Assembly: GCF_027579695.1 (NCBI RefSeq)
Contig: NC_083587.1
Location: 52,373,021-52,437,020, forward strand
Origin: Neoarius graeffei
Taxonomy: Eukaryota; Chordata; Actinopteri; Siluriformes; Ariidae
DNA length: 64,000 bases
Direction of reading: 5' to 3'
In this document: in pieces, positions 11,565-23,500 of the stretch
Layout: every line of letters begins with the position of its first letter
Numbering within the stretch: the first letter of the stretch is position 1
Program-made: the position numbers and the translations under genes
The notes under the pieces: model-generated
Told to the model about the DNA's origin: nothing
The model's database searches: none
Seen by the model: only the letters and a program-made list of their open reading frames with translations

Positions 11565-14500
11565 CATGTCTTTTACAGCAGTACAGAGCAAACAGCATCA
11601 GCTCAACCTTAATTCAAGAAATAAATCATGAGTTTTAGGAGAATTAACGAGTTATTAATTATTGTACTCATTATTTGAAATTGAACCCAAATCAAGTAAA
11701 ATGGAACAGACCAAAACTCTGGTTCTTAAAACTGTATAAGAGATTGAAGCCCACTTTACACGGGGACGGTCTGAAACAAAAACGCAAAAGTCCGTTTTCG
11801 TTCTCACTTTTTTCCGCGTCTACACGACCGTTTTCAAGGAGGAAATCTATACGGTGACGCATAAATGTCTCTGCTATGTCTGCACGCATACGCAACGTCT
11901 TCCGTCTTGTCTGATCTGCACATCTGCGCCGCTGTTCTGTAAAGTTATCCTACCTCTTGGATTTGTCCTACCAAGCCTACTGCGCATGCACGAAATCCAG
12001 GAGGGTAGGAAAATTCAACAGTAGTTTTGTCCCACCGATCAGCTGGGCTGATAGAAAATCGGTGAGAATTTCACGCATTTGCCGATTTTTGTGTTTTGTG
12101 CGTATTGGTCAAGTCTTTGGCAGAGTCAAATAATTTGTAATGACTTGTTTTGAATAATAAAAAATGGTCTGTATGCGAACTTGCTAGGATAACTTTACAG
12201 AACACCGGTCCGGCTGAGGTACTGTAGTGCTCGAGGGAGGAGCAGGAGCAAACCGAAACTCTTTTAATCTGCCTTTATTAAGTAACACTCACTCTTGTTT
12301 CGGTGAAGAGAAAAGGCAGTGTCCATCTCAGGAAAAATAAACCCGTTCGGCTGCTAGTTTTGTTTTCAGTCTCGGGTTTATGGTTTCACGAGCGGCTTGA
12401 ATAGGCGGCACGCGTGCACGCACACGCGCGTGCGTGTAACTTGGCGACACCAAACTGAGGAGCTCCAGCCGAGCGGGTGAGCAGGAAAACACATCTACTG
12501 CATTAAAACACAGGGCAGCTTGAAGGTCCGTTGGATCGATGTAATCAGACATGCTCTTTTTTACTTACTTTCTTACTTCCCGGGCTGGCATGTACAGTAT
12601 ATGACATATGTATGACGTAAACGCGTACCCGACGTGAGCAGATCCGAGCAGAGTTTCGCGTATTGGGTAGTTTAGACGGATATGCAACGGGGGTTGTTTT
12701 TAACTTATCCACTCTGGAAGGCGTTTTCAATTTTATCCGTTTTTCAGCCTCGGAAACACCGTCCCCGTGTAGACGAAAGGCACTTCTGATAAAATATTTA
12801 GTCGTTTTTACCCGACAGCGTCCTCGTGTAAACGGGCCCTGATTCAATGTCTGTAAACACTTTTTTTCCCCCCCATGTATAATAACATATGCATTGTACT
12901 CTACTTACGTTTGCTTTTTTGAGAAGCAGTCCCATCTGTGGGCTCAGGTTTGGCCTAAAACAGAACATTAAAATTACTAAATTACTGACCTACAAAGTAT
13001 AACAAAAAGTGACTTTCAAAGTTCTGAAAAATATTGTGCAAATACTGTATATCAACCGGAGAACAGCCAACTCACAATTTTCATTCACATCTAGTCAAAC
13101 CAAATTATTTTCCAAAACAGTTCACCATTTTACAGTGAGGGACATGTTATGAAAAGCTCACTTTTTCAGTGCTTGTGCACACGGGTATCTGGAGTACCTA
13201 CAAACCGACAATCTCTGAAATAAGACACCCAGTCAGTTTCTTCTGTGCTCCTATTTCAGAAAACATGAGCTTCGACAAGCTGTTCAGATTTGTTTCCCCT
13301 TTCTACATCACAAGTGGAGCTCATGAGAATTATCCACTGATGCCCCTTTTCCACCAAATCAGTTCCAGGGCTGGTTCGGGGCCAGTGCTGGTGCTGGTTC
13401 ACAACTCGTTCAACTTGCGAGCCAGCTGAGAACCAGTTTGCTTTTCCATCGCTCGCGGTGCTAAGGGAAGCCACGTCATTACGTCGCTGTATACGTCAGT
13501 TACTTCGCTACGTTTGCATAAACCTTGGCGCGAATATCGAAGCAAAAACAACACGGAAGAAGCAGCAGCAGCAACAATAATAATAATAATAATAAAAAAT
13601 GACTTCGCGTTTGTACAGCTGCTGCTTCTCGTCGCTTAAAAATGGAGATCTTTCGCGGTCTTGTTATTGTTGTTGGTCTTAACAACTCCGCCCCCCCCCA
13701 CTGATGTAAGCGGTTCTTTCCTCTGGCCCAGCAGAGAGTTGGTGCTAGCCTGGAACCGGTTTTTCTGGCCCCAGAACCAGTTCTTTGTCGGTGGAAACAG
13801 AAAACCCGGTTCCAAACTAAGCACTGGCCCCGAACCAGCCCTGGAACTGCTTTGGTGGAAAAGGGGCATGAGTATCTCCACTCATGGCTTGAGAATTTCC
13901 TTTGCATATGAATATTCATGAGGAAAGTGCTACATGATTGGCGAGCACAAGGGGTGCGTGTGTGGTGAGCAGTGGGTCATCATCATTTAAAGGAACAGGC
14001 GCTCAAATGCGCCGTTTTGAACAGAGCTGTTTAGACAGGGTGAGAAGGGAGCTGCGGTGTTTCATCCTTGTGCTATTTTGACCAAAACATAAATCACAGA
14101 CATTTCATTTTTTCCCCTTTCCTTCCCTAATTGTAAAGTGACCTTGGGTGTGAGAAAGGCACCACTGCATGGTGGTGTAGTGGTTAGCACGGGTGCCTCA
14201 CAGCAAGAAGGTTCTGGGTTTGAGCCCAGCGACCGACGGGGGGGCCTTTCTGTGTGGAGTTTGCATGTTCTCCCTGTGTCTGCGTGGGTTTCCTCCACAG
14301 TTCAAAGACATGTGGTTAGGTTAACATGGGGCGGCCTTGGGCTGAAGTGCCCTTGAGCAAGGTACCTAACCCCTAACTGTTCTCCGGGCACTGTAGTATT
14401 GCTCACTTGTGTGCGCGCGCACATGTTCACTGCTTCAGATGGGTTAAATGCAAATAAGATAGATAGAACTTAAGATCTCAGGGAACTGTGTCAACTTGTG

Positions 14501-17500
14501 AAAAAAAGGGATATGTGTCACCTTTAAACCTGCTAGCTGGAACCATGTTTCCATTTTCAGCCTCTATTCCTTTTTCACATAATGTTTTGCGTCACAGAAA
14601 AAAAAAAAAAAAACACATATTTACAGAAGATTATCTGTCATGGAGGAGCTGTGGTGCTTTATCCTTTGGTATTTTTACCAAAGCACTGTCAGACATTTCA
14701 TTAAGACCTCAGCTTATAGAAAAGGGGATGTCACCTTTAATCAGGGCTTTGAACCAGAATTTTTTTCCTATTGGTTCGTTCCGAACAGAAACGGAATTTT
14801 AACGTTTCCGGTTTTGGGTTCCACCATTAAATAGACGTTCCCGAACCGGTTAGAACAAAAAAATTTCGTTCCCGGAACGGTTAATTACGTTCCCTGTCAG
14901 CGGTTTAACAAATGGCTATAAAGTTATGTCTCTGTCTCATCCAGCTTAAGCCAAATGTAGGCTAATTCTATTACAACCTTCATTAAATAAGACAAGAAAT
15001 AATTCAAAACAATTATTTCAAATGTTGGTGATTTGGATTCTCAGTATGTCTTCCCATCTACACAAACAGAAAAAGTGCCAAAAATGAAAGATAATTCGTT
15101 TAGTGTGTTACCAAAGGCTAGTCAGGCCCTATAGAGGGCTACCGCATGACGTCACCGCGCCGCGAGATTTTGTTAGGTGCCATATTGGAAGACCAAGTAC
15201 ACATCTATGCAAGTACATACATACATAAAACAAACTACACCTGAAATGTAGCCAGGGCCGGTTCTGCCCTAATCTGGACCCGGGTGCAACATTGCGCAAC
15301 ACCCCCCCCCCCTCCAAAAAAAAAAAAACCAGTCTAAATCAGGACAACCATCACATAACTATAAACACTTTATATCAACTATTTTAACTAAATGGGCTAT
15401 AATAAATAAGCCTGCAGGCAGCCACGGCGGGCTGCCTCAGAAAAGTAACCATTCAATGACAACTGAAAGCCTGCAGCCACGGCGGGCTGCCTTAAAAAGT
15501 AACCATTTGTCCTACCTTAAAACTCGTTTTGCATTTTCTGCCTCCTTTTTTGTATTTTCAACCCTCCGTTTATTTTCTTTCCTTTTCTGAAAACCCGATT
15601 TGTGTCCAGACATTTTGTTCTGCTACCAACGAACTAACTCGTCAGGTCTCGTCTCTCGAGCCCGCGATGATTCCCGTGGGAAGGGCAACAACTGATACAT
15701 TTTTACAAACAGCCAATAGGGAGGTTGCAACGTTCAGGCACTTCTTTGCTCAGACACTCAGTAATGGAGACGTGATAGTAGTCCACCTTCCCGCTCTCTC
15801 CATTCAGTCAGCGAACGTCACACAGGAAGTGAACCCCAGCGGGTCATAGAAACTTGCGCAGGAGAAGAATGGCTTTTTTATTTGTAGGCTACGGAAACTT
15901 TGAGGAACGAAATAAAAACCGGTATTAACCGGTTACCATTATTTTTAATAAGCGTTTCTGTCCCGGAACATAAAAAATAATAAAGTTTCTGGTTTTGTTT
16001 CTGTTCCATGTGAAATAGAAAAAGTTCCCGGTTTTCGTTTTCGTTCCTTGAACCGGTTCAAAGCCCTGCCTTTAATACACAAGAGAAAAATCTTCCACTT
16101 GCTAATGAAAATCTTTATTATTTACAAACTCCAAATTTACTACTAGATTCAGTTAAGACTGCAAAGAAATTTTCCAGTGCAAAATTAATTCCTATTACAT
16201 CATCTTTCTACGAGTGTATTGTGTTAGAATCAACAAGAGACACTTACAGCTTTCTTCACTGACTGAGTCGCTGCTCGGACTTGGGCAATTGTGCTCTTTT
16301 TCTTGTCAATATAAGAAATGACATCTGTTTCAAAACAAGGAGAAAAGGTAAATCAGCTATGATTAATGGGAATAAAAATGTCAAAACAACCTTAAAACGT
16401 CGAGCGTGCAAAGAGTCAATACAACGTTTACTCTGATCAGCGTTCACTTTCTAGTCCAAAACTATTCCTTTAAACAAACGTACGTCAGCAACAAAATGAG
16501 GGTTGGTGAGATAAAATTAATACCATCAACGTGGAGGATTTTTACACCCCATTCCAGTGCACTGGACAGGATTCTGTTCATCTGAATACGCTCCTAAGAA
16601 ATTAGAGGAGTAAAAGAGAGAGAAAAAAAAAACCTCATTACACATCAGTAAACTGATTAACATTTGTGAACAGTTAGTGAGAATCTACAATGATAATTAA
16701 TCCACATGACAATGTGCTTTGTCTAGAACCTCCAGAGTAAATAAAAGCACTCACTTGCTTAACGACTTTCTCCACTAAGGATTTCCCTCGGCTTACAACC
16801 ACCTGTGAAATACCGAGCAGAGATGGTGACGTTACTGCAGCTTTCTTCAAAAAAAAAAAAAATCAAACTTTAAGGAAGAATGCAGTTGATTAAAGACTCA
16901 ATAATGGCTTCTGCAGATCAACTATAAAAAGTACTGTGGCTCCTAAATGTGTTCTCCAAACATATTTACAGTATAACATTACTATTTAAATCAGCATTGT
17001 CTTAACTGCTGTTTATTTTCCTGACACACCTGACTCTTATGGGTTCAGTTTAGTAGAATAACAGTGATGAGCAGCAATATAAATCAATTTCTTCAGGAAA
17101 AACCTTCAGTGTGTTCTCTGATATTGGTTATATTCATCGTAGTATTCCTTTACAATTGCTAGTTCTTGTGATATTGTAATTTTTCATTGCGCACATGTAC
17201 CATCAGTGCAGTCCTGTTAAAGCACTGACTTTAAAGTGCATATCACGGGTAAATTCAGGAGCAAGATCAATGCAATTCTCATCTCATCTCATTATCTCTA
17301 GCCGCTTTATCCTTCTACAGGGTCACAGGCAAGCTGGAGCCTATCCCAGCTGACTATGGGCGAAAGGCGGGGTACACCCTGGACAAGTCGCCAGGTCATC
17401 ACAGGGCTGACACATAGACACAGACAACCATTCACACTCACATTTCACACCTACGGTCAATTTAGAGTCACCAGTTAACCTAACCTGCATGTCTTTGGAC

Positions 17501-20500
17501 TGTGGGGGAAACCGGAGCACCCGGAGGAAACCCACGCGGACACGGGGAGAACATGCAAACTCCACACAGAAAGGCCCTCGCCGGCCCCGGGGCTCGAACC
17601 CAGGACCTTCTTGCTGTGAGGCGACAGCGCTAACCACTACACCACCGTGCCGCCCGCAATTCTCCTATTTTATATTAAACTTTGGTCAAATATCTGTCAC
17701 ATTTTGCGCAATTTTTTTACCTTGCGCAATACCAGAAAAATTCAGTTGAAATCAAGCCATTTGAGGTGAATTGGTCCGCCTCTGAAAAAACTCAGCATTT
17801 GGATTTCCCGGCAAACATTAATTTTCGTGACGTCGCGTGCGGGACGTCTCCTTCTGAATCCTATGTCAGCGCTGGTTTGTTTATGAGAAAACGACCTGGT
17901 GGTTTTCTGCAAATTTCTTCAACGTTATCACGTAATTATTAAAATGGTTAACAGATGTATCGTAGGAGGGTGTAGCAACACCAATCTTGATGGGATTAGT
18001 ACTCATTGTTTTCCAAAAGACCGGACAACGAGAGAGAAATGGGAGCGCTTTGTGCGAGGCACCCGGAAAAACTGGCTACATGCTACAGCATTATCTGCGG
18101 TGCTCACTTCACAAGGCCCAACGACTTTGAGAACTATTTGCAGTGAGAAATGGGCTTCGTGAGGCAACTTGATCTGAAAAAAGACGCAGTTCCATCTGTC
18201 AGAATGCCCAAAGCAACACCGTATCCATCTGTGTCAGCGTCACCAGAGGAGCCAGCCGTGCTTGTCTCCCCTGACAGAAGGCAAAGTGCCGCATCCACTG
18301 AGGCCCTCGAAGGTGGGGACCAAGCAGAGCCGAGAAAAAGACCAAGAAAATCGGTAACTCAAGTTGACTGTTACCAGGGTAAGAAATAATTCTGACATCT
18401 CATTATATTCTTCATCCAAAGGTGAAGTAACATTGCGCTCACGTGACAATTCCATATTTCAATGCAAAATCGCTAGCTGCTAAACTTGGTCTACACAGGC
18501 TGTGCACTGAAACCGTGCAAGCCTGCGCAGCCTGCTGGCGCTTCCGCAGGTGACGTCACGATTCTGGCTCCAGACTCCCTTGGGATTTTTCCAGACTCGT
18601 TTTATTTTATTTTTTTCTGCTGTAGACAGATGGCCTTGTGCAAAATTACCCTTCTGGATGAGTGTGTAAAGGGACATACTGTCATATAAAAAAAAAAAAA
18701 AGAAGAAATTGGTCCAGGATATGCACTTTAAATTAAAGTTGATGCACCAAGCCAAACAGAGCACTTTAAGTATTTAATATTCACAACAATACACAAGATG
18801 TGAAAATTGTGGAATACTTGAATATGAAATAATCCCATATATTATATGGACACGAGTGTTTTACTGGGAAATACACCACTCGTATTTTTCATACGGGCTA
18901 CAGCTGGGACATGGAGAACCAAAACCAGGACATAAATCTCTATATGCCACTCACGAGGAAATCGATGAATTTTGATAAATTTGGGTACTTTGCTTGTGAA
19001 TGTGTCTATATAAATTTAAAAATAAAATGAATAGATCACACGTTGGCTTGAAGATATAAAGTTTATCTTCTTGTATTGAAAAACTTGCATTTTTCATATG
19101 GAACACATGGATCGGAATGACATATTTAAATAATATTGGCTGGCGTTCAGTGGTATATCAGATATATTCCATTCAGCTAGCATGATACCGAACGAGTTGA
19201 AGGCTCACGGCAGTCCAGTTACCTTCCAGCTGGTGTAGCGTTAGCGAAGGCCACCGCTAGCTTACCCGTGACTCGGTGCTGTTAGTGCAGCAGTTCAGCT
19301 ACCTTCCAGCTGGTGTAGCGTTAGCAAAGGCCAACGCTAGCTTACCCGCGACTCAGTGCTGTTAAAGCCAACGCTAGCTTACCCGTGACTCGGTGCTGTT
19401 AGCGCGGAAGTCCAGTTACCTTCCAGCTGGTGTAGCATTAGCGAAAGCCAACGCTAGCTTACCCGCGACTCAGTGCTGTTAAAGCCAATGCTAGCTTGCC
19501 CGTGACTCGGTGCTGTTAGCACGGAAGTCCAGTTACCTTCCAGCTGGTGTAGCGTTAGCGAAGGCCAATGCTAGCTGATTATTATTATTCTTCATTGTGT
19601 AATTTACAGAGTTACTTTGAAAATCAACATCGACAACTACACACAAGAGTGACCTGGCAGTAGGGCTGGGCAAAAAATCGATACGATTTAAAAATCGAGT
19701 GGGCACGTCAAATTAGAGCTGTGCAATATATCGTATTTTTATCACGATATCGATATTGGTGTCAAACGATATCAAAATTCATAATATCGATATGAAACGA
19801 TTTTTTGTCATTTGTCGAAAGGGACGTGCACAATATTTCTACAATGGCAATAAAACAACAATAACATTGACGTGACAGTAAGGTAAAATGAACCCTTCTG
19901 TCCCCTAAGGCACACCGTAGCCTTGCATACGTCATCCATTCTACTCCCGCGATATCTCCGCAACAGTAAAAAATCAGTTCTTCTGTTTTCATACGTGTCG
20001 GGTGATTTGATATATTGATTTCTTAATATGTTGTTTGATTTGCTTGCTAATAGTTATAATAATACAATTAACATATATTTACGTCATATTTTTGGATGTG
20101 GGACTGGGTAATGTAAAAATGGCATCTACGGAAGAAAACAAGCACAACAATATTAGCACATATCCAGCTTGCTAGCTGTGTTAGATGTGGGTCATTCCGT
20201 GCCAACTCACCTAAATTTCAGGAACTCCCCCACATCACCGTCTCAGATTTTACTCAAAAAATTCTCTAATCAAGAATCATATGTTTGTACCACACATGCA
20301 AAATATTAGCCCCCAATTATGTTGTAGTTTTGGAACTACAGGCCTTTGAAATATTGATGTCAAAACACCACGTCGAAATTGGCTCTTTCCCCAACTTCAG
20401 AGACCCATAACTTTTTATTGCAGCTATCTAGAAAGTTGTGTGTGCAGATTCTTACTGAATGATACCCACTCTTTTCAAATCTGTTGCCAGAAAGCCTCTG

Positions 20501-23500
20501 AAGGACATACTTTTTGCATAATAGGAAGCCAAAAATGGCATTTTGGCCAAAATCGCTTAAAATTCATTAAAACTCTAAGGGGCCTAGTAGAAATATGAAA
20601 CTAGTTAGATTTTTTTCCTCATTACATAGTAATTGTAGGGTTGTTATCTGTTCACAGAAACATATTTTGCGATGAAAATTATATTCCTGAATTTTTAAAA
20701 TTTTTTTTAACATCTTACGTCCTTTCCGAGGGGGCTAAAATAGGGCATTTTTGCCATCTTATTTGGTAATGTGGCTAGGGGTTTAGGATCTTCTAATTTT
20801 TTGTGAAGATGCTCTCATATAAGATGTAACTACTCCCTGATTTTTTTTAACAAACGCCCCTTGCTTCATATTTTAATAATTTGTTTTGTACATGGACAGT
20901 TTCATCATTTTTCACTTTTTTCCACATTCAGAACTCTGTAACTCTACATTGGAAAATTCCTACTAGCAGCTATTTCAGATTTACATACACTGACATACAA
21001 ATTTTCATATTTTAGTAGTAGTATGCCCAAGAAATTCATATTTTTCTTTCTATTGGGACCTAAAAACAGCTATTTGGCCAAAAATGACAAAAATGTTGAC
21101 TTGATATTTTTCAAGTTCTGGAGGGAATGGGCTATTTTCCTCATAAATTAAAGATGTGGTGACTTTTTCTATCCATATATATTATATATATATATATATA
21201 TATATTAGCAATGATATCCTTAGCAAATGGGGGACGCCAATACCAACTAACAGAGGATGACTTCAAACTTGTGAAAGACTTAAGTTTTAACTTATGTACT
21301 ACTAGATGACAGTTTATGAGTGTCTTAGCACATCACATGAAACTGTACTGCCTGTGAATGAATTACCCATTATCACGGATGCCCATATTTGACTTTAAAT
21401 TATGTACAAATCTTGTGATGTTTTTCAACATCATGATCATGGATCATTGAATGTGTTAATATGCAAATAAAACCTCATTGCTAAATGTTTTGTGCTTACA
21501 CAACCTTGAAGTATATTAAAAATACTACTCCAGAATTTTGTTGTTATTTTTCTATATTTTCCAAGGATATTCAACAAAAATTGCAATTATACCTAAAATT
21601 TTCTAATTGCAAAAAATACTATACAATACAGTAAAAGTTGTTCAGGAAATGTGTATGCCTAGATTAGGTTCTTATGAGCCTTAATTTGTGTGCAAAACAC
21701 CCCTTCATTATTCCCTTGTTTATTAAAAGCTGCCCAGCGTTTTTGTCATTTTTGGCCAAATAGCTGTTTTTAGGTCCCAATAGAAAGAAAAATATGAATT
21801 TCTTGGGCATACTACTACTAAAATATGAAAATTTGTGTGTCAGTGTATGTAAATCTGAAATAGCTGCTAGCAGGAATCTTCCAATTTAGAGTTACAGAGT
21901 TCTGAATGTGGAAAAAAGTGAAAAATGATGAAACTGTCCATGTACAAAACAAATTATTAAAATATGAAGCAAGGGGCATTTGTTAAAAAAAAATCAGGGA
22001 GTAGTTACATCTTATATGAGAGCATCTTCACAAAAAATTAGAAGATCCTAAACCCCTAGCCACATGACCAAATAAGATGGCAAAAATGCCCTATTTTAGC
22101 CCCCTCGGAAAGGACGTAAGATGTTAAAAAAAAATTTTTAAATTCAGGAATTGAAATTTCATGGCAAAATATGTTTCTGTGAACAGATAACAACCCTACA
22201 AATACTATGTAGTGAGGAAAAAAATCTAACTAGCTTCATATTTCTACTATGCCCCCTAGAGTTTTAATGAATTTTAAGTGATTTTGGCCAAAACGTCATT
22301 TTTGGCTTCCCATTATGCAAAACGTATGTCCTTCAGAGGCTTTGTGGCAACAGATTTGAAAAGAGTGGGTATCATTCAGTAAGAATCTGCAAACACAACT
22401 GTCTAGATAGCTGCAATAAAAAGTTATGGGTCTCTGAAGTTGGGGAAAGAACCATTTCGTCATGTGGTATTTTGACATCAAAATTTCAAAGGCCTGTAGT
22501 TCCAAAACTACAATGAATTGGGAGCTAATATTTTGCATGTGTGGTACAAACATATGATTCTTGATTATAGAATTTTTTGAGCAAAATCTGAGACGGTGAT
22601 GTGGGGACCCTTAGGTGAGTTGGCACGGAATGACCCATGTGTTAAACCGTGTGGATTTAAGTGGAATAATTGCGAGTCGTCCTGTGGTCAAGGCAGCGTT
22701 TTAAGGTAAGGCAATTTGGTTATTAATGTTGCCCGCCGCGGCATGTTTACTTGGGTTCATTTGATTTTTGTTAGGACTAGGACTGTTTTGGCCTCTAGAG
22801 GCCGCTGTTATTTCCTTTTCATGTCGTGTTTATTTTGGCCTCTAGAGGCCGCCACTGTTCCTGTGTTTTGTGTTTGTGTTAATTGCCTAATTATCTTCAC
22901 CTGTGTCCTTAATTAGTTTGTCTATTTATACCCCTGAGTTCAGTCCTCTTGTCACGGAGTCTTTGTGCTGTTATGTTTATCTCCAGTTTCCTTTGTACTG
23001 TGTTTTTTGATCTTCTTAGCTTTTGTATTTTTGCACTTTGCTTTTCTTTTGGATTATACTCTTTGGTTTTTTTTTTTGTCTTTTGTTTTGCCCTGTATAT
23101 AGTGTATATAGTTTAAATAAACCTTTTGATTCTTTTTCTACTTCCGCCTCACGCCTCTGCATTTGAGTCATCCCCCTGGTGGCCTAGTGGGGGTTTGCTG
23201 GATTATCACACCAACGAACCAGGTTCGAATCCCAGCAAAACCCTAACAGAAAGACTCCGTCATGACCGACTCAGCAGAGGCTGCTTCAACTGTCTACCCG
23301 GCCAACCTTCAGGGAATTATGGCAGCTTTGACACGCTTTGGAGCGACCATGGACGCTCATGGACGTACGCTCACCAGCCAACGTGAGGCCCTCGCTCGCC
23401 ACGAGGAACTGCTTCAGCAAATTGGGAAAACCTTGGCACAGCTGACATCTCTGCCTGCATCTCCTGCTCCTGATCCAGTTCCTGCTCCTGATCCAGCTCC

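Larger units (their letters stand above)
17235..18727 (+). mobile_element. Kolobok-like DNA transposon with THAP gene remnant
   Basis: TTAA (17231-17234 and 18728-18731) flanks ends AGTGCATATC and its exact inverse. A TTAA duplication plus a THAP domain fits the Kolobok superfamily. The interior contains a SINE (17281-17655) and the first exon of a THAP protein (17944-18377). The catalytic part of the transposase is missing. A second, internally deleted copy is at 49291-49602. Confidence 0.7.

Noticed and set aside
23160-23248. tRNA gene at the LTR end
   Set aside because: A- and B-boxes are present, but I could not form a full cloverleaf, and it is repeated exactly in the other LTR. Kept only as a finding.
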